A stretch of 24,027 nt of DNA from an uncultured Planctomycetales bacterium (lineage in GTDB: Bacteria; Planctomycetota; Planctomycetia; Isosphaerales; Isosphaeraceae). The notes under the pieces are model-generated. The model was given only the letters and a program-made list of their open reading frames with translations. It was not told where the DNA came from and ran no database searches. A program made the translations under genes and the position numbers. How positions within the stretch are numbered: position 1 is the stretch's first letter; each line of letters begins with the position of its first letter. Location: positions 1-24,027 of the forward strand of contig CALCIB010000108.1 of assembly GCA_937907525.1 (NCBI GenBank), read 5' to 3'. Below are positions 7,371-13,696 of the stretch, in pieces.

Positions 7371-7943
7371 CTACAACCTCGCCTCGAAGGCTCGAAGCAA
7401 AGAAACCGCCTGCGCGAGGCCGACCTTTTCGAGCGTGGCCAAGTGTTCCTTCACCGTCTTCGGCGGACTTTTGAGGAGTCCGCGCTGACTCCGCACCGCT
7501 TGGCATACCTCGCCCTCGAAGCTCTCCAGCAGTTGGACGAGGAAGGCGTCGGGATGAATGGCGACGACCCCGCGTGGGCGAGTCAGTTCGCCGGGAAAGT
7601 CCTTCAGGTTGAAAGTGACGATGCTCTCGGCTCCGGCGAGGATCGCTGCGGCGAGTATGTGGCGGTCGTCCGCGTCCGGCAGGGTGACGCTCTCGACAAG
7701 TGGTTCGTATCCGCTCACGAGGCAATCCGGCACGGCCGCGTTCATCAGGGCGCAACAGCGGGCAAGGCTCGCGGCGGCGACGCTTGGGCGCATGGCTAAG
7801 ACGCTGCGAGTCCATTCCTCGTGGATGGCGGCGGTCCATCGCGGGCGGCACGCCCCCGTGATTCCCAGCCACACGAAGAGGTCCCGAAGCGACGGCGGGA
7901 AGAGGACGCAAGAGTCGTAGATGACGGTGGGCGGGCGGCTCAT
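7371..7943 (-). CDS. PIN-domain toxin (VapC-like, PIN_3 type)
   Basis: A 190-residue protein beginning IYDSCVLFPPSLRDL, the usual first strand of this PIN subfamily, with D10 as the first acidic ligand. Further expected acidic residues are E42/E43 in HEEW, D90/D92/D93 in LPDADDRH, and the TFNLKDFP segment (110-117). PIN proteins are Mg-dependent ribonucleases that inhibit translation when free of their antitoxin. The gene overlaps the upstream HTH gene by four bases (7940-7943), the standard antitoxin-then-toxin order. It is longer than classic VapC (about 130 residues), as is usual for this type. It lies in the IS-bounded block and was probably carried in with it. Confidence 0.85.
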   Translation of the reverse strand: MSRPPTVIYDSCVLFPPSLRDLFVWLGITGACRPRWTAAIHEEWTRSVLAMRPSVAAASLARCCALMNAAVPDCLVSGYEPLVESVTLPDADDRHILAAAILAGAESIVTFNLKDFPGELTRPRGVVAIHPDAFLVQLLESFEGEVCQAVRSQRGLLKSPPKTVKEHLATLEKVGLAQAVSLLRAFEARL

Positions 7944-8404
7944 TTCGGATCGGCGTCGTAGAGCCCCATTTCACTGGTCAGGGCCGCAAGCTCCTCCATC
8001 GCCCTCGCTTGTTCCACGTACATCGTCTTCTTGTAGGCCAGTACTTCCCCCAGGAGCAGCCGTCGGTGGGGGCCGACCTTGCGAGCGGGCAGGGCACCCT
8101 CGTCGACCAGTTTAACGACGTATGGGCGGGAGACGTTGAGAATGTCGGCTGCTTGCTGCGTGGATAACTCGGGGCTGACCGGAGTGATGGCTACCGCTTG
8201 ACCGCGTCCCATTTCCTCCAATATCTGGAGCAGCGCCCGCTCCGCGGACGGCGGGAGCGTGAGCGTCTCGCCGGTCGCGGCGTCGCGGAACTCAAGCGAA
8301 GACCTTTCCCCTCGAAGGAGCGAGGCCAACGCCTGGCCCGTCTTTCGGGCGAGCGAAACTTCCGACCGTCCCGGTTCTATAATCTCGTGCTTAATATTTG
8401 ACAT
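7940..8404 (-). CDS. HTH (excisionase-type) antitoxin of the PIN pair
   Basis: A 154-residue protein. The C-terminal half holds an HTH_17/excisionase-type DNA-binding domain, STQQAADILNVSRPYVVKLV (81-100), followed by GALPARKVGPHRRLLLGEVL. The N-terminal half has a short LEFRDAATGETLTLPPSAER segment (37-56), often seen in this antitoxin family. It should bind and neutralise the PIN toxin that follows with a 4-bp overlap, and repress their shared promoter. The start at 8404 has GAGAGG about six bases upstream. Exact in vivo roles are inferred from family and context. Confidence 0.8.
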   Translation of the reverse strand: MSNIKHEIIEPGRSEVSLARKTGQALASLLRGERSSLEFRDAATGETLTLPPSAERALLQILEEMGRGQAVAITPVSPELSTQQAADILNVSRPYVVKLVDEGALPARKVGPHRRLLLGEVLAYKKTMYVEQARAMEELAALTSEMGLYDADPK

Positions 8405-8562
8405 GGCGCGCCTCTCTCGTTGAACTCCCCAGCGATCAGCCTAACACACCCGGCGCAACAAACGCAACGAACGAAACTCACGAAACGGCGATATGGAGAC
8501 CGTGATCGAGGAGTAGCTTAAGATTCGAGCAGGGGCTTGAAACGGGCCTGGCGGCTCGCAGA

Positions 8563-8619
8563 GGCGATTTCTCCGGCTGGCTTAGGGTTCCCCCCTAGGC
8601 CGAAGCGGAAAATCGCGCC
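8563..8619. repeat. Imperfect inverted repeat between the two TA modules
   Basis: A left arm GGCGATTTCTCCGGCTGGCT and the following TAGG pair imperfectly with CCTAGGCCGAAGCGGAAAAT and the following CGCG around a short C-rich centre. It sits in the 269-bp gap (8405-8673) between the two TA operons, which otherwise holds only the 5' region of the HTH antitoxin. It could be a terminator for the downstream-ending VapC operon or a recombination relic. Confidence 0.4.
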
Positions 8620-8673
8620 AGTGGCGATTGTGACGGCTTTGGGGGCTGGCCGGAACAAGGCCGGGGGTACGGT

Positions 8674-9144
8674 TCAGACCTGATTGGGGGACGTTTCAGG
8701 GTTGACGACGGTTAATCCCTCGCTCGTCGCCACGTCACATAGCCGATGGTCGGCACAGACGAAGCAATCGAGCGGTGCCTCTTGATGAAGGTTCAGGGCG
8801 ACGGCGAGTTGAAGAGCATCCAGGGTGCGTACCTGCCGACCGAGCCCGTAGCTTCGAATGAGGTCTTGGGCTCGGTCGTAGTGCGTGTTCAAGAGTCGAA
8901 CGACCCGATACCGTTTGCGGGTGACATCGCTGGCGAAGCGTCCCCGCAACCGAGCGAACGCGGCGGCGTCGAACGTTCCGGTGCGGACTTTGGTCGCGAA
9001 CACCGAAACCGTCTCGACGAGGGTCAATCGGGAGATGACCAATTCGGCCCCCGGCTCGTTGACGAGCCGGTCGACCGCCGTGGTGCCGGTCTCCGGATGG
9101 TAGTGCTTGACGAGGGCACTCGTGTCGAAGAAGGAGCGGGTCAT
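8674..9144 (-). CDS. vapC: VapC-type PIN-domain toxin
   Basis: A 156-residue PIN ribonuclease. The start MTRSFFDTSALVKHY is a canonical VapC N-terminus, and the four conserved acidic residues are visible at D7, E44 (LTLVETVSVF), D109 (RTLDALQLAVAL) and D132 (FVCADHRLCD). The frame is open further upstream, but the ATG at 9144 fits the domain and lies one base after the antitoxin stop (TAACATG). That spacing indicates translational coupling. It probably cleaves a tRNA or rRNA when released from its partner; the target cannot be read from sequence. It is part of the IS-bounded cargo. Confidence 0.9.
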   Translation of the reverse strand: MTRSFFDTSALVKHYHPETGTTAVDRLVNEPGAELVISRLTLVETVSVFATKVRTGTFDAAAFARLRGRFASDVTRKRYRVVRLLNTHYDRAQDLIRSYGLGRQVRTLDALQLAVALNLHQEAPLDCFVCADHRLCDVATSEGLTVVNPETSPNQV

Positions 9145-9145
9145 G

Positions 9146-9415
9146 TTAGAAACGATCCGCCCGTTCTTCCTCGATGACGACGCGAGCCATCGAATCCTTG
9201 ATTTTCGACGTGGCGGCCCGGACTTCCTCAAGGGTGACGGAGTCGTCCGCCTCTCGCTCGCAATAGGCGACGGCGTCGTGGTCGAGCAGGTAATCGGGAA
9301 TCCCGTCCGGGGCCGAAAGTTCGTCGAGCACGGTCACGCGAACGCGATGTCCGGCGAGTTCCCGAGCACGACGGGTCACTTCTTCCCAAGTACCTTCGAT
9401 GGTTTTCTGTTCCAT
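9146..9415 (-). CDS. Putative antitoxin of the VapC pair
   Basis: An 89-residue acidic protein beginning MEQKTIEGTWEEVTRRAREL, followed by HRVRVTVLDE. This small-protein type is often found upstream of VapC genes. I cannot place it in a named antitoxin family with certainty; no clear HTH or ribbon-helix-helix motif is seen. The ATG at 9415 is preferred because GAGGTG lies five bases upstream; an alternative TTG at 9430 adds five residues. Position, size and one-base spacing to vapC support the antitoxin role. The region just upstream (about 9440-9490) is locally AT-rich and may hold the promoter. Confidence 0.75.
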   Translation of the reverse strand: MEQKTIEGTWEEVTRRARELAGHRVRVTVLDELSAPDGIPDYLLDHDAVAYCEREADDSVTLEEVRAATSKIKDSMARVVIEEERADRF

Positions 9416-9537
9416 GTCCCCACCTCGCAAGCTCTAGACCGTCCTTCGTGGCATTGTATCATAAATCCCACGGTCGAATCATCTTGCATTCTGCGATGGG
9501 GCGGGGCCGGGTGGGCGACGTAGTGGGGCGGCGTTCC

Positions 9538-10346
9538 TCACATGCTGAGTGACGGCCCCTCCGAAGGCCCAAACGCCGGGCCGTGCGACGGTGCGTGGGA
9601 AGGTGCCGGAGCGGGCGGGACTTGAACGACCTGCGGCGGAGGCGGAACGGGGCCTGGGTCTTGCTCGCGTTCTCGTTCTTCGCTCGGGGTGGGAATTCCC
9701 ATTTCGTGGGCCATCGTCTTTTGGTGCTCGCGGCCGAGAGCACGGATGAGGTCGTCTAATTCCGGTCCCGCCGCCTCCTTGTCGGAAAAGATGTGCGTCG
9801 ATTTTTGGGAGCGGCTCGCCTGCACGTACCCCATGTGGAGGTCGGTGAGCGAGCCGCCCATCAGGACGTGAGCGAAAGGGATGCTCGCCCCTTGTGCCTT
9901 GTGGGTGGTGCTTGCGTAGCCGAGCCGGAGGTTTTCCGGTTGGTAGCGGTTAAGAGCCACGTTGATTTCGCGGCCGTCGTCGTCCACCCGCACGGTGATT
10001 CGCTTCCTGAGCGAGTCAACCTTGAGCACGGTCGCCATGTCGGAGTTCGATACTCCGAGTTCGCGGCTGTTTTTCTGAAATTGGAGCCGGTCCCCTTCGT
10101 GGAAATTGACGCCGTTCGCATGAATTTTCTTTTCTGGGTCCACCTCGCCCGCTCGAATTCGCTCCGCCTGGGCTTGTAAATTGAGTTCCTTGACCTCGGA
10201 ATTGAGCGAGGCGAGCATCATGACCGACTCGGGTTTGGAAATTCCGCCGTCTTTTTTCCACTGCTCGATGAGTTGTGCCATCGCCTGGGGTCGCGTCTCG
10301 GCCAGGTGAAAATGCCCCCGCTCGGCGTAGGCCGTGAGGGCCTCTT
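9538..10346 (-). pseudogene. C-terminal fragment of TraA/MobF-type relaxase-helicase
   Basis: Downstream of the IS end the frame reads KEALTAYAERGHFHLAETRP, continues through a RecD-like helicase region (GVNFHEGDRLQFQKN), and reaches the conserved motif TTHKAQGASIPFAHVLMGG and then YVQASRSQKSTHIFSD. These are late motifs of the superfamily I helicase part of conjugative relaxases. A proline-rich tail ends at 9538. The relaxase domain and Walker A motif are missing, cut off by the IS at 10347. An ATG inside the antisense IS end (10432-10434) opens a 298-codon chimeric frame, but the protein would lack ATPase function. It indicates plasmid or conjugative-element origin for the block. Confidence 0.88.
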
Positions 10347-10374
10347 TGTATTGCTTCAGCTGGAAGTGGAGAAA
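10347..10374. repeat. Left terminal inverted repeat, IS copy 2
   Basis: Same sequence as 5628-5655, beginning TGTATTGCTTCAGC. Confidence 0.9.
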
Positions 10375-10381
10375 CGCCATC

Positions 10382-10404
10382 GCCGAGTTAAGGTAGAACT
10401 CGGC
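10382..10404 (+). promoter_or_regulatory. Hairpin abutting the OrfA ribosome-binding site, IS copy 2
   Basis: Same 8-bp stem and 7-nt loop as in copy 1, placed directly before AGGAG (10405-10409) and the OrfA ATG at 10418. Confidence 0.55.
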
Positions 10405-10417
10405 AGGAGTTTCCCCC

Positions 10418-10726
10418 ATGCGAAAGCCCCGCAAGAACTACACGGCATCCGAGAAGATCGCCATCCTCCGGCGACACCTCGTCGACCGCGTCCCGGTCTC
10501 CGACCTCTGCGACGAGTACCAACTCTCGCCCACGCTGTTCTACCTCTGGCAGAAGCAACTCTTCGAGAACGGCGCGGCCGCCCTGGAACGCAGGAACGCC
10601 TCGCCCCAGGCCGGCCTCCTGAAGACCATCGCCGCGCTGCGTGAGAAGCTCCAACGCCGCAACGAGGTCGTCGCCGAACTCATGGAGGAGCACGTCCAGC
10701 TAAAAAAAGGGCGTGGGGAGCCCTGA
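10418..10726 (+). CDS. IS3-like transposase OrfA, copy 2
   Basis: Encodes the same 102-residue HTH protein as 5699-6007, with the same ribosome-binding site and A7 run. See the first copy for domain details. No inactivating change is seen. Confidence 0.92.
   Translation: MRKPRKNYTASEKIAILRRHLVDRVPVSDLCDEYQLSPTLFYLWQKQLFENGAAALERRNASPQAGLLKTIAALREKLQRRNEVVAELMEEHVQLKKGRGEP
10702..10708 (+). other. Programmed -1 frameshift site, IS copy 2
   Basis: Seven A residues in A_AAA_AAA phase before GGG, as at 5983-5989. Confidence 0.85.
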
Positions 10727-11766
10727 CCGGGGCCTGGGTCCCCCACGACGTCCGCGACGCCGTCGTCGATTACGTCGCCTACTGGTCCCGCCGCGCCGAG
10801 ATCCCCGCCCGGCGGTTCGTCGCCTGGCTGGGGATCGCTCCGAGCAAGTTCCACGCCTGGCGGGGACGCTACGGCCGGGCCAACGAACACAACGCCGACG
10901 TCCCGCGCGACTGGTGGCTGGAGGATTGGGAGAAGAAGGCGATCGTCGACTTCCACGCCCTCTTCCCCCTGGAGGGCTATCGACGGCTGGCCTTCATGAT
11001 GCTCGACGCCGACGTGGTCGCCGTCAGCCCCTCCAGCGTCTACCGCGTGCTCCGCGCCGCCGGCTTAATGCGTCGCCGCGACGTCAAGCCGTCGACCAAG
11101 GGCAAGGGGTTCCAGCAGCCGCTGCGGCCGCACGAGCACTGGCGCGTCGACGTCTCGTACCTCAACGTGGCCGGGACGTTCTTCCACCTCTGCTCCCTGC
11201 TCGACGGCTGCAGCCGGTACGTCGTCCATTGGGAGATCCGCGAGGCCATGACGACCGCCGACGTGGAGACGATCGTCCAACGGGCCCGGGAACGCTTCCC
11301 GGACGCGCGGCCCCGGATCATATCCGACAACGGCCCCCAGTTCGTCGCCAAGGAGTTCAAGGAGTTCATTCGGATCTGCGAAATGACTCTTGTGAGGACG
11401 TCACCGTATTACCCTCAGAGCAACGGCAAGATCGAGCGTTGGCACCGCTCGGTGAAGTCGGAATGCATCCGCCCCGGCTCGCCGCCGTCGCTCGGAGACG
11501 CGCGGCGGCTGGTCGAGGGCTACGTGCGTCACTACAACGAAGTCCGCCTCCACGGCGCGATCGGCTACGTCACGCCGGCCGACAAGCTGGCGGGACGCGA
11601 GGCGGCGATCCACGCGGAGCGGGACCGCAAGCTGGAGGCCGCCAGGGAACGGCGGCGGAAGGCGCGCGAGGCGGCCCGCGGGGACGCGGGGACGGTCGCC
11701 CCGGGCGGGGTATTGCCCCGAACCGCCAGGGGCGCTACGATCAATCTTGGCCCGGGCGGAGGATAG
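10708..11766 (+). CDS. IS3-like transposase OrfB (expressed as OrfAB fusion), copy 2
   Basis: Same product as 5989-7047: integrase core with VDVSYL, SDNGPQF and NGKIERWH, D-35-E spacing intact. It reads in the -1 frame relative to OrfA and is open from the slippery site to a TAG at 11764-11766. Confidence 0.9.
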   Translation, partial: RAWGALTGAWVPHDVRDAVVDYVAYWSRRAEIPARRFVAWLGIAPSKFHAWRGRYGRANEHNADVPRDWWLEDWEKKAIVDFHALFPLEGYRRLAFMMLDADVVAVSPSSVYRVLRAAGLMRRRDVKPSTKGKGFQQPLRPHEHWRVDVSYLNVAGTFFHLCSLLDGCSRYVVHWEIREAMTTADVETIVQRARERFPDARPRIISDNGPQFVAKEFKEFIRICEMTLVRTSPYYPQSNGKIERWHRSVKSECIRPGSPPSLGDARRLVEGYVRHYNEVRLHGAIGYVTPADKLAGREAAIHAERDRKLEAARERRRKAREAARGDAGTVAPGGVLPRTARGATINLGPGGG

Positions 11767-11817
11767 GGCTCCGTGGCGACACGACCCGAGCGCCGACCCG
11801 GGGACCAAGACCGAAGG

Positions 11818-11848
11818 GGGGCGGCGGGAAGCCGCCCCGTCTTTCCCT
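11818..11848 (+). terminator. Terminator-like hairpin downstream of OrfB, IS copy 2
   Basis: Same 8-bp GC stem, GGGAA loop and GTCTTTCCC tail as at 7099-7129. Confidence 0.5.
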
Positions 11849-11920
11849 TCGGGATTGGTACGAAGGCGGCAAATCGATCCTCCGACGGCGGACGATCAAC
11901 GCCTTATCTCCCAACCACGG

Positions 11921-11948
11921 TTTCTCCATTTCACGCTGAACCATTACA
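11921..11948. repeat. Right terminal inverted repeat, IS copy 2
   Basis: Ends CCATTACA at 11948, next to the interrupted DUF3226 codon. Confidence 0.9.
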
Positions 11949-12471
11949 TGACCACGTCCGGATTCGAGAAGGTCGCGCCGAGCCGTCGCGCCTCGGCCGT
12001 CGCCGCGCGGGCGTGACCGATGAGGACGTCCCCCTCGGCGATCAGGTCGAGCAGGAAGTCCTCCAACTTGCCGTCGCGGACGTTGTCCGGCATGAGCCAG
12101 ACGCCGACGCGGGTCTTGTACTTCATGGAGTCGCCCACGAACCCCTCCGCGGGAGGGGCCTCCCTGGGCGCCGAGACCCCGACTCGCTCCAGCCGGGCCC
12201 GGACTTGCCTCCAGCGGTCGACGATCGGCGAATCGGCGTCGAGGACGAAGCCGACGGGCCGGCCCTCGGCTTGGGATACGGCGGTCTCGATCGAATCGAC
12301 GAGCTTCTCCACGCTCTTCGCTTGAATGATCTCTGGGAGCCGTGGCGGGGCCTTGGCTAAAGGCTGGCCGAGGACGTATCCCACGTCGTGACGTATCAGG
12401 AGGTTGATCAACGCCATTTGGTCGTCGACCCCCTCGACGTGCAGCGAGGGTCGGGCCGTCGTGTTCCCCAT
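11949..12471 (-). pseudogene. 5' fragment of split DUF3226 (TOPRIM-like) gene
   Basis: This fragment encodes the first 174 residues. HVEGVDDQMALINLL (11-25) fits the first strand and catalytic Glu (E13) of a TOPRIM fold. FVLDADSPIVDRW (75-87) supplies the DxD pair (D78, D80). VGVWLMPDN (122-130) and LEDFLLDLI (136-144) are typical of DUF3226. After NPDVV the frame runs into the IS and stops within two codons. The missing 50 C-terminal residues lie at 5473-5627. The ATG at 12471 overlaps the ATPase stop as TGATG; a TTG one codon earlier is less likely. The product would probably act with the ATPase as a nuclease-like effector; it is broken here. Confidence 0.85.
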
Positions 12472-13601
12472 CAACGGACCTCGATCCCCTGTTCAACGGC
12501 GATCTGGAGCCTCGAGGCGTCGAGCGCCACCGCCTCGTCGAGCCTACGGTCGACCTTCTGGACCGAAACCTCGTCCGCCAGGTCCGGCCGCGTGACGCAA
12601 AGCCAGTCCAGAGCGCGAAGGCAATCGAGACTGTGGGTCGTCAGGAACACCTGGACGTCGTTGCGGACGGCCGTTTCCACGATCAGCTTCCAGACGTCGC
12701 CAAGGATCGAGTAATGCAGCCCCGTGTCGACCTCGTCGATGAGTAGGACGCCGTTCCTCGTCCTCGCGAGAGCCACCGCCAGGACGAGCAACCGGCGCAT
12801 TCCCTCGCCGTAACTCCCCAACGGTCGCCTCCGAGACTCGCCCCGGAACCCGATCACGACGCCGCCGCGAGGGTCGGACGGGCTCGACCGCTCGCCGCTT
12901 AGGAACGCGATACTGGCCAGGTCGGGTTCCAGGATTTGCATGGCCTCGACGACGTAGCCCTCATCGCCCTCGGTGATGATCCTGTCCCACAGCGTGACGA
13001 GTCGGCCGCGCTCCAACGAATCGGAAGGGACGAACAAGGAAACCAACGCCTCTTCCCTGCCGAAGGCGGCGGTCTCCGACTTCCTCAAGCCCCCGTAAGG
13101 CCAAAGCGTCCCTTCCTCGAGCAGGCGGATCGCCTTCTCTTTGAAAAACGAACTCCCTTCCGATCCCGTCGTCATGTGGAGCAAATCATCGGAAGCCAAG
13201 GCCTGGTATTGAGCCGGGATCCCGAAGGCGCCGCCGTTATGGGCGTAGTCGTCTCCAACCTTTCCTATGCGGAACCCCCTCCATCCGAGATCGCCATTCG
13301 ATTCAAGCGAAATCAAAGGCTTCGGTCCAATCGAATGCCCATGGAAGAAATGCGCGACTTCCGCGAGCCGGAGAGGCGTCAGGCGGTCGGCGTCTGGAGA
13401 CTTGGAGATCGTCTCCCCGCGTCGCCGAGCGATCTCATCCAATATCCGAAAGTCGTCCCCGTCGGCGAGGAGTTGCACGGCCTCCAGGATCGCCGTCTTG
13501 CCCGAGTTGTTGCGGCCGACGAGCAGGTTGACGCGGGCGAGGTTCGCGAGCGCGTAGCGCTCGAAGCCGCGATACCCTTTCATTTCGAGTCGATGGATCA
13601 T
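12471..13601 (-). CDS. AAA/ABC-like ATPase (OLD/AriA-type) paired with DUF3226
   Basis: A 376-residue ATPase of the AAA_15/AAA_21 type. It starts IHRLEMKGYRGFERY, followed by Walker A GRNNSGKT (29-36), a signature-like SYGEGMRR (262-269), Walker B VLLIDEVDTGLH (284-295) and a switch histidine in LTTHS (H322). ATPases of this SMC/OLD-like class often pair with a TOPRIM partner in anti-phage modules (for example AriA with AriB in PARIS). Here the partner is the DUF3226 gene read through a TGATG junction. The ATPase is intact, but its partner is cut by the IS block. No promoter is obvious in the 95 bp to the sulfatase-like gene. A defence role is inferred from the family pairing. Confidence 0.87.
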   Translation of the reverse strand: MIHRLEMKGYRGFERYALANLARVNLLVGRNNSGKTAILEAVQLLADGDDFRILDEIARRRGETISKSPDADRLTPLRLAEVAHFFHGHSIGPKPLISLESNGDLGWRGFRIGKVGDDYAHNGGAFGIPAQYQALASDDLLHMTTGSEGSSFFKEKAIRLLEEGTLWPYGGLRKSETAAFGREEALVSLFVPSDSLERGRLVTLWDRIITEGDEGYVVEAMQILEPDLASIAFLSGERSSPSDPRGGVVIGFRGESRRRPLGSYGEGMRRLLVLAVALARTRNGVLLIDEVDTGLHYSILGDVWKLIVETAVRNDVQVFLTTHSLDCLRALDWLCVTRPDLADEVSVQKVDRRLDEAVALDASRLQIAVEQGIEVR

Positions 13602-13696
13602 GGCCGGGCCGCCTCATGGTTCGGCGTCGGGGGCGCGGGCGGGGCCCGCGCGATTGGTTCGATCCCATTCTACGACGATTGGGACGCGCGGTCGCG

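Larger units (their letters stand above)
10347..11948 (+). mobile_element. IS3-family-like insertion sequence, copy 2 (1602 bp)
   Basis: Direct repeat of the element at 5628-7229, offset by exactly 4719 bp, same orientation and no difference that I could see. The left flank is the relaxase fragment (ending GGCCTCTT); the right flank is the interrupted DUF3226 gene (starting TGACC). These flanks are not duplicated, so this copy is not a simple insertion. With copy 1 it bounds the 3117-bp block 7230-10346. Confidence 0.93.

Noticed and set aside
7225..7974. Minus-strand frame across the purine-rich tract and PIN toxin
   Set aside because: It is out of frame with the PIN gene and low in complexity; no conserved motif.
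9459..9743. 94-codon minus-strand frame overlapping the end of the relaxase fragment
   Set aside because: Out of frame with the relaxase fragment, no motif, and the true downstream gene starts at 9415.
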